Positions 49,285 to 57,843 of a stretch of 64,000 nucleotides of DNA are shown piece after piece. The notes under the pieces were generated by a model, which saw only the letters and a list, made by a program, of their open reading frames with translations, made no database searches and was not told the DNA's origin. The position numbers were made by a program, and so were the translations under genes. The stretch is from assembly GCF_005221305.1 (NCBI RefSeq), contig NZ_CP039887.1, positions 1,364,001 to 1,428,000 on the forward strand, given 5' to 3'. Numbering within the stretch: position 1 is the stretch's first letter; each line of letters begins with the position of its first letter. Source of the stretch: Neisseria subflava. GTDB lineage: Bacteria > Pseudomonadota > Gammaproteobacteria > Burkholderiales > Neisseriaceae.

Positions 49285-50865
49285 TTAGTGGCGGAAATGG
49301 CGAATGCCGGTTACCACCATAGCGATACCGTGTTCGTCCGCTGCGTCAAAGACTTCTTGGTCGCGCATGGAGCCTGCCGGATGGATGATGGCTTTGATGC
49401 CCTGTTCGGCGATGACGTCCACGCCGTCGCGGAATGGGAAGAAGGCATCGGAGGCGGCGCATGCGCCGTTTAAGTCTAAACCTGCGTCCTGCGCTTTTCG
49501 GGCGGCGATGCGGGTGCTGTCCACGCGGCTCATTTGGCCTGCGCCGATGCCGTAGGTTTGACCGCCTTTGCCGAACACGATGGCGTTGGATTTGACGTAT
49601 TTGGCGACGTTCCAGACGAACAGCAAATCGTTCCATTCCTGCTCGGTCGGTTGGCGTTTGGAGACGACTTTCAAATCGGCGCGGATGATGCGGTGGATGT
49701 CGGGGGTTTGTACCAATAGTCCGCCGCCGACGCGTTTGAGTTCAAAGCGGTTGGCACCTGCTTCAAGCGGCACTTCCAATACGCGCACGTTTTTCTTGGC
49801 GGCGGCGATTTCGAGGGCTTCTGCGGTAAACTTCGGCGCCATCAGGACTTCCATAAATTGGTTGTCGGTAATTTGTTTGACGGTTTCGCCATCCACTTCG
49901 CGGTTGAAGGCGATGATGCCGCCGAATGCGCTGGTGGTGTCGGTAGCGTAGGCGAGTTTATAGGCATCCAAGGTATTGGAGGCGATGGCTACGCCGCACG
50001 GATTGGCGTGTTTCACGATCACGCAGGCCGGCGCGTCAAAGGATTTGACAGCTTCCCAAGCGGCATCGGCATCGGCGATGTTGTTGTACGACAATTCTTT
50101 GCCTTGCAGTTGTTGGTAGGCGGAAAGGCTGCCTGCTGCGGGGCAAATATCGCGGTAGAACGCGGCGCGTTGGTGCGGGTTTTCGCCGTAGCGCATGTCT
50201 TGCACTTTAATCCAGCTTTGGTTGAACTGGCTCGGGAATTCGCCGATTTGGGGCTGGCCGCTCAAGACGTCGTCTGAAAGCGAGGTCAGGTAGTTGGAAA
50301 TCATGCCGTCGTATTGGGCGGTATGGCTGAATGCTTTGCGTGAGAGGTTGAAACGGGTTTTGTCGCTCAATGCGCCGCCGTTGGCTTCCATTTCGGCGGC
50401 GATGGCCGGGAAATCGGCGGTATCGGTAACGATGGCGACGTGTTTCCAGTTTTTCGCGGCAGAGCGCACCATGGTCGGGCCGCCGATGTCGATGTTTTCA
50501 ATCGCGTCTTCCAGCGTGCAGTTTGGTTTGGCGATGGTGGCGGCGAAGGGGTAGAGGTTGACGCACACGAGGTCGATGTTGCCAATGCCGTGCTCTTCCA
50601 TCTTGGCGACGTGTTCGCCCAAATCGCGCCGACCCAAAATACCGCCGTGGATTTTCGGGTGCAGCGTTTTCACGCGGCCGTCGAGCATTTCGGGGAAGCC
50701 GGTATAGTCGGCAACTTCGATAACGGGAACGCCTGCATCAGCCAAGAGCTTTGCTGTACCTCCGGTAGAGAGGATTTCAACACCGAGCTTGGTCAAGGTT
50801 TGGGCAAATTCGACTGCGCCTGTCTTGTCGGATAGGCTGATCAGGGCGCGTTTGATGGAAGACAT
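49285..50865 (-). CDS. purH: Bifunctional AICAR formyltransferase / IMP cyclohydrolase
   Basis: A 526-residue bifunctional enzyme. The N-terminal MGS-like IMP cyclohydrolase domain begins MSSIKRALISLSDKTGAVEF and includes STGGTAKLLADAGV. The C-terminal transformylase domain has VIVKHANPCGVAIA (~270) and SNAIVFGKGGQTYGIGAGQMSRVDS (~420). It carries out the last two steps of IMP synthesis. AAGGAAATCCAA precedes the ATG at 50865; the longer frame upstream has no ribosome site. It stands alone between DUS hairpins. Confidence 0.96.
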   Translation of the reverse strand: MSSIKRALISLSDKTGAVEFAQTLTKLGVEILSTGGTAKLLADAGVPVIEVADYTGFPEMLDGRVKTLHPKIHGGILGRRDLGEHVAKMEEHGIGNIDLVCVNLYPFAATIAKPNCTLEDAIENIDIGGPTMVRSAAKNWKHVAIVTDTADFPAIAAEMEANGGALSDKTRFNLSRKAFSHTAQYDGMISNYLTSLSDDVLSGQPQIGEFPSQFNQSWIKVQDMRYGENPHQRAAFYRDICPAAGSLSAYQQLQGKELSYNNIADADAAWEAVKSFDAPACVIVKHANPCGVAIASNTLDAYKLAYATDTTSAFGGIIAFNREVDGETVKQITDNQFMEVLMAPKFTAEALEIAAAKKNVRVLEVPLEAGANRFELKRVGGGLLVQTPDIHRIIRADLKVVSKRQPTEQEWNDLLFVWNVAKYVKSNAIVFGKGGQTYGIGAGQMSRVDSTRIAARKAQDAGLDLNGACAASDAFFPFRDGVDVIAEQGIKAIIHPAGSMRDQEVFDAADEHGIAMVVTGIRHFRH

Positions 50866-50984
50866 TTGGATTTCCTTTGTTGAAGGTTTAATCAGTATGA
50901 GATGAATTTTCAGGGCGGTATTATCCCCCAGTTTCGCATTTTTGGCAGTAGGTTTTTGCAAATATTGTTAACAATTTTATTGTA

Positions 50985-51021
50985 AAAGGCCGTCTGAAAC
51001 TTGGTTTCAGACGGCCTTTTG
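50985..51021. terminator. DUS hairpin between the ClC gene and purH
   Basis: AAAGGCCGTCTGAAACTTGGTTTCAGACGGCCTTTT lies eight bases past the ClC-family stop and terminates it on the minus strand. Confidence 0.8.
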
Positions 51022-51028
51022 CTTTTGC

Positions 51029-52255
51029 CTATTTAAATCCCATTTTCTTTGCTACCCATACTGCGCCTACCATGCCTGTGCATAATGGCATGAGTAAGGC
51101 AACGGGGGCGTAGGTTAGCTCCAAAATAAAGGCTATGGCGGTCAGGGGCATTTTGAGGGAAACACCGAGGAAAACGGCGGCGCCGACAATGGCCGCGCTT
51201 TCAGAGGACATTTCAGGAAAAACACTGTTCCACGCGGCGGCAGCGGCAAAGGCGATGGTACTACCGAGCATCATGGACGGGGTAATCAGGCCGCCGTATG
51301 CGCCTGCCGCCAGCGCCATTAAGACAACCAGCCATTTGACGGCGGTCAGCTCAAGGCTGTGTTGCCAGTCGGTCAAGCCGCCAAAGGTCAGTTGGTTGCC
51401 TGCTTTGCCGTTGCCCAAAATTTCGGGAAACCAAATGGAAATTACGCCGATGAGTGCAAACATACAGACAGCCAAGGGAATGATTTTGACATTGTCGCGT
51501 TTAATGAGGGGAAACTTTTGGGCGGTACGCTGGAAAAAGACGGCGGTTGCGCCCAGTATCGGGCCGATGATGGCGGAAAACCAAAGTAATGAGGTGTTGA
51601 TGGAAAGGTTGGTCGGATGATATTGCTGCACGTCGCCCAAACCGATGCGCGCGACGGCGGTGGCGATGACTGAAGTCAGCAATGCGGCGGCGACGGCTTG
51701 CTGCGTCCACAAGCCCAGCATGACTTCGAGGATGAAAAGTGTGGACGCGAGCGGTACGTTATACACAGCCGCCAAACCTGCACCCGAAGCGCAGGCAATA
51801 ACCAGCCTTGCATCATCTTCGCTCAACCCGAAACGGTTGACACCGACTGAAGCAAAGGCGGCGGTCATTTCGCGCGGTGCAACTTCACGGCCGAGCGGCG
51901 AGCCAAGCCCGACGGTAATGATTTGCAACAGGGCATGGCTGACGGTTTCAAACAACGGAAAGCCGGCAAGCGGATTTTTAACCACGGCTTTAATGCTCGG
52001 TTGCGGCCTGCCGTAGCGTTTGAGCAAGCACCACCCCAAACCGACCACCACGCCGCAAAAGGTCATCACGCCGATACGCCGCGCAGGACTTGCCTGCGAT
52101 ACGCCCTCGCGGAATGAAACGTATAGGCCGTCTGAACCATAACCATAGGCAAGATGTTGAATCGTATGCATGATTTCAGTTAATACAATGCCGACCATGC
52201 CGCCGATAATGCCGGTAATGATGAGTGCGGCCCAAAGTTTATGCGTTTCTTTCAC
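51029..52255 (-). CDS. ClC-family chloride channel/transporter
   Basis: A 408-residue polytopic inner-membrane protein. The gating-glutamate motif is GLGSPLGREVAP (~118-129), and GGLITPSMMLG (~330) matches the GxFxP selectivity loop. The first chloride loop GSGIP of the E. coli protein is not conserved (GRPQPSI). At the position of the E. coli internal proton glutamate (FIIEEM) this protein reads FILEVM, with Val as in ClC channels, which hints at channel-like rather than H+-coupled transport. Role inferred: chloride or anion permeation. It lacks CBS domains. It is a single gene, 51 bases from the exported protein gene upstream. Confidence 0.88.
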   Translation of the reverse strand: MKETHKLWAALIITGIIGGMVGIVLTEIMHTIQHLAYGYGSDGLYVSFREGVSQASPARRIGVMTFCGVVVGLGWCLLKRYGRPQPSIKAVVKNPLAGFPLFETVSHALLQIITVGLGSPLGREVAPREMTAAFASVGVNRFGLSEDDARLVIACASGAGLAAVYNVPLASTLFILEVMLGLWTQQAVAAALLTSVIATAVARIGLGDVQQYHPTNLSINTSLLWFSAIIGPILGATAVFFQRTAQKFPLIKRDNVKIIPLAVCMFALIGVISIWFPEILGNGKAGNQLTFGGLTDWQHSLELTAVKWLVVLMALAAGAYGGLITPSMMLGSTIAFAAAAAWNSVFPEMSSESAAIVGAAVFLGVSLKMPLTAIAFILELTYAPVALLMPLCTGMVGAVWVAKKMGFK

Positions 52256-52306
52256 GGAATTTGACTTGAGGTAGTAATGGTTTGATAAAAGCGCTTTTTA
52301 AGAGAA

Positions 52307-53125
52307 CTATTGTCCGCCTAAGGGATAATTTTTGGGGGCGACGTGGGTTTTGCCGTTATAAGGGAAAATATATTTTTGATTTTTATAATTTTTCTTTCCT
52401 GATACGCCGCTGAGTTTTGCAGTCAACGCCCATACGCCGGATACGGCAGGACGGCTTTTGTCAAAAGCGATTTTGGCTTCCAGACTGGTATATCTGTCTT
52501 TGCAGTTTCGTTTTTCACGCCCTTTATATTCATCGCAATTGCCGTAATATGCGCCGTTATCGTTACCGTTGATAATTAAGCTTTTACGGACACGGTTGCT
52601 ATTATCGGTAAACAGGAAATTTTCTCCGGTTGTCGTTTCACCCTGACCTGTATAACCTGATTCGACAGTGTAGCCCCAGTTTTGCTCACCCATCTGGACA
52701 AACCGCCAATCCTTATTCTCCGGCACATCCCCCCATGCGCCAATTTCATCGCTTCCATGTTGTTTGATTGCCCACTTACCGTCTGCTTTCTCCAAAATAA
52801 ACAATTCTGCCAGACCCGAAGAAGCATGCGCGTCCTGTTTTACTTTTTGTTGCATATCGTAGGCAAAACCTGTGTACAACACATAGCGCGTGACTTTGCC
52901 GTTGCGCGTTACGGTATGGTCGGCAACAGGTTTCATGCAATACATAATATTGTCAGATGCTGTCTCACTGTCTTTCGGCGGCTCGGTAAGCTGGCATTTG
53001 TGCGCGGCAAGCGGTCGGTTGTAATACTTGGCAATGACGGCCTGTACGGCGGCTTTGTCGCTATCGGGTGCAGCCGACGCCAAGACAGGGCAGGCGAGCA
53101 AAAGCAGAGAGATAATGCGTTTCAT
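52307..53125 (-). CDS. Exported protein of unknown function
   Basis: A 272-residue protein with a signal peptide MKRIISLLLLACPVLASAAP, probably cleaved after ASA. The LLAC segment is not followed by a good lipoprotein context, so it is more likely periplasmic. Four or more Cys residues (HKCQL, MYCMK, GNCDEY, RNCKD) suggest disulfides. WAIKQHGSDEIGAWGDVPENKDW is typical of neisserial hypothetical exported proteins; I recognise no catalytic motif. A TTG start five codons upstream was rejected because it breaks the leader. Confidence 0.75.
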   Translation of the reverse strand: MKRIISLLLLACPVLASAAPDSDKAAVQAVIAKYYNRPLAAHKCQLTEPPKDSETASDNIMYCMKPVADHTVTRNGKVTRYVLYTGFAYDMQQKVKQDAHASSGLAELFILEKADGKWAIKQHGSDEIGAWGDVPENKDWRFVQMGEQNWGYTVESGYTGQGETTTGENFLFTDNSNRVRKSLIINGNDNGAYYGNCDEYKGREKRNCKDRYTSLEAKIAFDKSRPAVSGVWALTAKLSGVSGKKNYKNQKYIFPYNGKTHVAPKNYPLGGQ

Positions 53126-53191
53126 AGAAATTTTCCCCAAATGTCTTATTGAAAAAAGATACTGCTTACTTCAGGCCGTCTGAAACCGTTT

Positions 53192-54067
53192 TCAGACGGC
53201 ATTCTTGTGTTTGTTGCTGACATGCGCCAACATACCGGCGACAAAAGTGGACACAATAACGACGGTAATGCCCATCGCAGACATAGCACTTAAATGTTCG
53301 CCCAAAATTAACACCGCCATGATAACGCCAATGACAGGCTCAAGCGAAATCAGCAGACCGGAGACGTTGGCAGGGACTGTGTTCATGCCTTTGTTCCACA
53401 ACAGATAGGCAAGCCAACTACAGCCAATCCCCATATACAAAATCGATAGCGTACCGCCCCATGACCAGTTGATTTGATAGCTGTCTGCCAACACCAGCGA
53501 AAACGGCAGACACAACACCGCCGCCACCGCCATGGAAGCTGCGGTAAATGCGGGCGCACCGATACGGGCAATCATCTGCTGGCTCGGACGTATCACGCCT
53601 GCAAAACCCAATCCCGCAAGCAAAATCAACAGACAGCCGAACCAGTCAATCGTACCGCCCTCTTCTGCACCGCCCATTACCATCATGCCCACGCCGGCAA
53701 ACGCCACCGCGCAGCAAATCCAGTGGTAAAGTTTGGCTTTGTCGTTGAAGAAGAAATGACCGACAAAGACCACCAGTAAAGGCTCCAACCCCACCATGGT
53801 AACCGCGCTGGCAGCGGATGTATATTTCAAACCGATAAACTGGAGCATCAAAACGACAACGTAGTTGACAAAGGAAATCCACAACAACGGCTTCCATTCG
53901 CTCCGCGGAATCCTACCTAAATGACGGCGGCACGACGGCAGCACCATCAACGCGGCAATCAACAGCCGCGCCTCAACCATCAGCGTCGGGTCGAGCATCT
54001 CGTAGGAATACTTGGCAGCGATAAACGAGCTGCCCCAGATTAACAGTGCGAGTATTTGGTAAAGCAT
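53192..54067 (-). CDS. EamA/DMT-family transporter
   Basis: A 291-residue inner-membrane protein with ten predicted TM helices in two EamA repeats; LALLIWGSSFIAAKYSYE opens the first, and LEPVIGVIMAVLILGEHLS marks the second. It is probably a metabolite exporter of unknown substrate. The TGA stop lies inside an AT-type uptake sequence (ATGCCGTCTGAA, complement of 53191-53202), giving a C-terminus KNAV. It is divergent in role from its neighbours and has no operon partner. Confidence 0.88.
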   Translation of the reverse strand: MLYQILALLIWGSSFIAAKYSYEMLDPTLMVEARLLIAALMVLPSCRRHLGRIPRSEWKPLLWISFVNYVVVLMLQFIGLKYTSAASAVTMVGLEPLLVVFVGHFFFNDKAKLYHWICCAVAFAGVGMMVMGGAEEGGTIDWFGCLLILLAGLGFAGVIRPSQQMIARIGAPAFTAASMAVAAVLCLPFSLVLADSYQINWSWGGTLSILYMGIGCSWLAYLLWNKGMNTVPANVSGLLISLEPVIGVIMAVLILGEHLSAMSAMGITVVIVSTFVAGMLAHVSNKHKNAV

Positions 54068-54247
54068 GGTTCAACTCATGGTAAAAAATTAATCGTTTCT
54101 TCTCTGGCTTTCAGACGGCCTGAAGCCTTTTCAAGCTGTTTTTATTTTGATTGTGTCAGCAAATCCAAAAATATCTAACTAATGGATAAATGACATGGCC
54201 GGTTCTTTCATTATAGGCAGGCAGAAATGTCCGTCCTATCCTCCCTA

Positions 54248-54487
54248 TTACAACAAACCATGCTGCTGCAGCTTTTTGCGCAAGGTATTGCGGTTTAACC
54301 CCAAAATAACCGCCGCTTTAGATTGGTTGCCGCCGCATTGTTCCATCACGCAAATCAGCATCGGTTTTTCGACTTGGTGCAACACCATATCGTACACGCC
54401 GCAAGGTTCCGTACCATCCAAGTCTTTGAAGTATTGTCGTAAGTTTTGTTCAATACATTGCGCAATGTCAGTCGTCGTTTGATTCAT
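54248..54487 (-). CDS. fis: Fis-family nucleoid/DNA-binding protein
   Basis: A 79-residue protein. The C-terminal helix-turn-helix is GGNQSKAAVILGLNRNTLRKKL (~52-73), the hallmark of Fis. It lies 53 bases behind dusB, reproducing the conserved dusB-fis operon of proteobacteria. It is shorter at the N-terminus than E. coli Fis (98 residues), as is usual in beta-proteobacteria. The MNQTTTDIAQCIEQNL start at 54487 was selected over a long upstream extension. Confidence 0.92.
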   Translation of the reverse strand: MNQTTTDIAQCIEQNLRQYFKDLDGTEPCGVYDMVLHQVEKPMLICVMEQCGGNQSKAAVILGLNRNTLRKKLQQHGLL

Positions 54488-54540
54488 CGTGATGTCTTTC
54501 TTTGGATTTGTTTTTAAATGATAAGGCCGTCTGAAACTCT

Positions 54541-55545
54541 TTAGCCTTCCCGATAGTGGCATACCCAACGGTCGGTTTTCTCTAAAAGCGTCTCAAGATA
54601 GGCGGCAAGGGTGTCGTATTGTGCCGCGGCGCTATCCAAGCGGTTGATTTCCCCGCATGTTTGTTCGCCGTCGGGCATTTCATCGATATACCAGCCGATG
54701 TGTTTGCGGGCGATGCGCACGCCGGCAATTTCGCCATAAAATTCATGCATGGCGCGGATGTGGTTCAAAATGGTGGCGTTGCATTCTGCCAAGCTCAAGG
54801 CCGGCGGTAAAACGCCGTGTTCGGCGTAATGTTTTAAATCACGGAAAAGCCACGGCCTGCCTTGTGCGCCGCGCCCTATCATGATGCCGTCGGCAACGGT
54901 TTGTTTGAGGACGGCGGCGGCTTTTTGCGGCGAAGTAATATCGCCGTTGACCCAAACGGGAATGTTCAGACGGCCTTTGGTTTCGGCAATCAGTTCGTAA
55001 CGCGCTTCGCCTTTGTACATCTGCGTGCGCGTGCGTCCGTGGATGGCAAGGGCTGCAATGCCTGATTCTTCGGCAATTTTGGCGATGGTCGGCAAGTTTT
55101 GATGTTCGTCGTGCCAGCCCAAACGGGTTTTGAGGGTAACGGGTACGTCCACCGCGTTGACAACGGCTTCCAAGATTTCGGCAACTAAAGGCTCGTTTTG
55201 CATCAACGCACTGCCTGCCTGCACGTTGCAGACTTTTTTGGCCGGGCAGCCCATATTGATGTCAATCACCTGCGCACCTAAGCCGATGTTGTAACGTGCG
55301 GCTTCTGCCATCTGCTGCGGATCGCTGCCGGCAATCTGCACGGCCACAACTCCACCCTCGCCTTCAAAATCGCTGCGGCGCAAGGTTTTTTTGGTATGGC
55401 GCAAGCTCGGATCGCTGGTCAGCATTTCGCATACCGCCCACCCTGCGCCAAACTCGCGGCAAATCCGGCGGAACGGTTTGTCCGTAATGCCTGCCATAGG
55501 GGCAAGTGCGATGGGGTTGTCAATGAAATAGCCGCCGATGTGCAT
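54541..55545 (-). CDS. dusB: tRNA-dihydrouridine synthase DusB
   Basis: A 334-residue FMN enzyme. APMAGITDKPFRRICREFGA (~15-34) is the DusB-type start, INMGCPAKKVCNVQAGSALM (~94-113) contains the catalytic Cys, and WVNGDITSPQ and GIMIGRGAQGRPW bind FMN. It reduces U17 of tRNA. fis follows in the same operon. A DUS lies inside the gene near 54966. Confidence 0.95.
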   Translation of the reverse strand: MHIGGYFIDNPIALAPMAGITDKPFRRICREFGAGWAVCEMLTSDPSLRHTKKTLRRSDFEGEGGVVAVQIAGSDPQQMAEAARYNIGLGAQVIDINMGCPAKKVCNVQAGSALMQNEPLVAEILEAVVNAVDVPVTLKTRLGWHDEHQNLPTIAKIAEESGIAALAIHGRTRTQMYKGEARYELIAETKGRLNIPVWVNGDITSPQKAAAVLKQTVADGIMIGRGAQGRPWLFRDLKHYAEHGVLPPALSLAECNATILNHIRAMHEFYGEIAGVRIARKHIGWYIDEMPDGEQTCGEINRLDSAAAQYDTLAAYLETLLEKTDRWVCHYREG

Positions 55546-55627
55546 GATGTGTGCGCCAAGTTGAAAGGGCTGAAATTGTACAATTCTTAAGCAATTTTTC
55601 CAATCGTATTTACATGTTGCACAATGA

Positions 55628-55666
55628 AAAAGGCCGTCTGGAACTGAGTTTCAGACGGCCTTTTCA
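55628..55666 (-). terminator. DUS hairpin between the site-2-protease-like gene and dusB
   Basis: AAAAAGGCCGTCTGGAACTGAGTTTCAGACGGCCTTTT lies 10 bases past the minus-strand stop; one arm has an altered core (CTGGAA). Confidence 0.75.
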
Positions 55667-55676
55667 GCCACAATAT

Positions 55677-56327
55677 TTAAATAAACAGCATAACAACCAT
55701 CTGCACTGCGGCCTGAATCATGGCGATAATCGGCCAAATCAGTTTGGCCAGCAGGCCGGTAAACAACAGGATCAGGATAATCCATGTGCCGTATGGCTCG
55801 ATTTTACGGAACTGCATGGACTGTTTGGCGTTGAGAAAGGTATCGATAAAAATACCGCCGTCCCAAGGCAAAATCGGAATCAGGCTGAACGCGACCCAAA
55901 TCGAGTTCACCATCACGCCGTAACCAGCCATCTGCACCAATGGCGCTTGATAAGACTCAGGCACATACGCGGAAAATACGACGACAAAGCCCCAAAAGAA
56001 CGCCAAAATCAGATTGGCAATCGGACCTGAAATCGACACCCAACGCCACGCACGGCGCGGATCGCGGAAATTGCGCGAATCGATGGGCATAGGACGCGCC
56101 CAGCCGAACAGAAAACTGCCTATCATCAGACACACCAGCGGCACGACAATCGTACCGACAGGATCGATATGCGGCAGCGGATTGAGGGTCAAACGCCCAA
56201 ACTGCTCGCCGGTATGGTCGCCCCAATACCGCGCCGTATAACCGCGTGCCACTTCGCGCACGGTAATGGCCAACAACACGGGCAATACTGCCAGCAGAAA
56301 TACGCCTAAATCAAAATTTGCAAACAT
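55677..56327 (-). CDS. Site-2-protease-like (M50 family) membrane protein lacking HExxH
   Basis: A 216-residue polytopic protein. Its overall order follows the compact M50 family: TM1 with VREVARGYTARYWGD (~27-41), NPLPHIDPVGTIVVP (~54), GWARPMPIDSRNFRD (~76), and a last motif SLIPILPWDGG (~150). In active members the first motif reads HExxH and binds zinc; here both His are Arg (REVAR), and the Asn of the NxxPxxxxDG motif is Ser. The second-motif His and the Asp remain. It may be an inactive pseudoprotease. AAGGAAAACC precedes the ATG at 56327. Confidence 0.8.
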   Translation of the reverse strand: MFANFDLGVFLLAVLPVLLAITVREVARGYTARYWGDHTGEQFGRLTLNPLPHIDPVGTIVVPLVCLMIGSFLFGWARPMPIDSRNFRDPRRAWRWVSISGPIANLILAFFWGFVVVFSAYVPESYQAPLVQMAGYGVMVNSIWVAFSLIPILPWDGGIFIDTFLNAKQSMQFRKIEPYGTWIILILLFTGLLAKLIWPIIAMIQAAVQMVVMLFI

Positions 56328-56343
56328 GGTTTTCCTTATCAAA

Positions 56344-56387
56344 CATGCCGTCTGAAAACAGAAAATATCCTTTCAGACGGCCTGAGG
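56344..56387 (-). terminator. DUS pair with mixed dialects
   Basis: An AT-type ATGCCGTCTGAAAAC (from 56345) faces an AG-type copy TTTCAGACGGCCTGAGG. It lies right after the lipoprotein gene stop on the minus strand. Confidence 0.5.
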
Positions 56388-56389
56388 CT

Positions 56390-57634
56390 TTAATCGTCTT
56401 CTTTTTTATTCGAACTGAAAAACTCTTTCAGCTCTTTCCAAGTAATGCCCTTACCTTGCGGATTCAATTTGAAGACTGGTTTGCCGTAATTGCTGTACAC
56501 ACTGTCGCCGATAATATTAATGGCCTTATGTGTGCCGTTGATTTGCATATACATGCGGGAAGCCAACATGCGGCCTTTGCGGTCGAGATAATAGTCGACA
56601 ACAAGATTGTTACCGAATATCCGCTGGAAGCTAAGTGGCTGGTTATCACTTATGTTGACAGACATACTGAAAAATTCCCGCGCATTTTTATAATCTTCTT
56701 CTGTTGACCCTGGTTGAGGCGTTTTCTGTAATTTCGACAATTCTTCATCAAAAGCCTTAGCCATTGCCTTCATTACGACAGAATCATACTCCGGTTTCAT
56801 GACATGACGTACACGATAGCGTGCATGGTTTGCCTTACCAAAGGCATCCATTTCTTTAAATACATATGCATCGGCAGGCATAGCCTTATTGGCACTCAAA
56901 AAAGCACGTACTCCCGCCTCTGCAATATGATCAAAAGGCATGTGTTTCGAATCACCGATTTCTTTCAAACTCACTTTTAAAGGTTCTTTAATCAAACGTT
57001 TGCCGATTTTCTCATCAGTGTACACATTAACAATGGCAGACACGCTGGCAGGCAGATCAACATAAATTTCCCATTTTTCCGCATCTAACTTCATAGGAAG
57101 TTTGATACTAAGTTTTTCATTGTGGTTGTTGATGACCAATTCAGGAATCATCTCAAATTGACGCGTTGACAAATCAACTGCCGACTCATAATTCAGATGA
57201 ACCCCTTCCATGTAACTGGATATGGCAGGATATTTATCCAGATAATCAACGGCAACTTGTGCGATATTGCCATCCGGCAAGGCATCAAGCATTGCATTGC
57301 GGAACTCAGCCTCTTCTCGTTCAGAAAACTCCTGCTTCAAAGCAGCGTCGTCTTCTTGAGCAACCTTCATAGAGGATGCCGCCTCCCCCTCTTTGGCTTT
57401 GGCATCCTTTGCTTTCGCTTCGGCTTTCTTTTCCACCTTTTCATCTGCCAATACAGCTTCAGCCAATGGGCTGATATATATTCGAGAGCTGCCTGTGATG
57501 TTAAAGCTGCGGTCTTCTTTTAAAATACGGTCATTGGAAATCGACATTACCTCGTGTGCGGTTTTGTGATCTAAATTACTGCACGCGCTCAAACCAAATA
57601 CCGCAGCAATGGCCAAACCAATTATCTTATTCAT
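56390..57634 (-). CDS. Lipoprotein of unknown function
   Basis: A 414-residue lipoprotein. The leader MNKIIGLAIAAVFGLSAC ends in the lipobox LSAC (Cys 18). A charged Ala/Lys/Glu segment (VEKKAEAKAKDAKAKEGE, ~65-85) and then a mixed alpha/beta body follow, with no motif I recognise. The N-terminal MGK extension was rejected because the MNK start gives a canonical leader. It probably sits on the periplasmic face of a membrane. Confidence 0.8.
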   Translation of the reverse strand: MNKIIGLAIAAVFGLSACSNLDHKTAHEVMSISNDRILKEDRSFNITGSSRIYISPLAEAVLADEKVEKKAEAKAKDAKAKEGEAASSMKVAQEDDAALKQEFSEREEAEFRNAMLDALPDGNIAQVAVDYLDKYPAISSYMEGVHLNYESAVDLSTRQFEMIPELVINNHNEKLSIKLPMKLDAEKWEIYVDLPASVSAIVNVYTDEKIGKRLIKEPLKVSLKEIGDSKHMPFDHIAEAGVRAFLSANKAMPADAYVFKEMDAFGKANHARYRVRHVMKPEYDSVVMKAMAKAFDEELSKLQKTPQPGSTEEDYKNAREFFSMSVNISDNQPLSFQRIFGNNLVVDYYLDRKGRMLASRMYMQINGTHKAINIIGDSVYSNYGKPVFKLNPQGKGITWKELKEFFSSNKKEDD

Positions 57635-57771
57635 TTTGCCCAACCTTTTTGATTAAATGATTCCGTTAGTACAATTTAACACAAGGCAACGATTCCATAA
57701 AGGCTTCAAACGGCATGATTCATTGCTGCTCGCTATCATACCTAATTCAATCGCCCTATCTATTCCAAGCC

Positions 57772-57813
57772 TAAAGGCCGTCTGAAACTTTAAATCCAGT
57801 TTCAAACGGCCTT
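57772..57813 (-). terminator. DUS-derived hairpin after glnA
   Basis: AAAGGCCGTCTGAAACTTT...AGTTTCAAACGGCCTTTG; the second arm has CAAACGG in place of CAGACGG, so it is no longer a perfect uptake sequence. It lies 31 bases past the glnA stop. Confidence 0.7.
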
Positions 57814-57843
57814 TGATTTCCTATTTAAAATGCCTCAGCTGTT

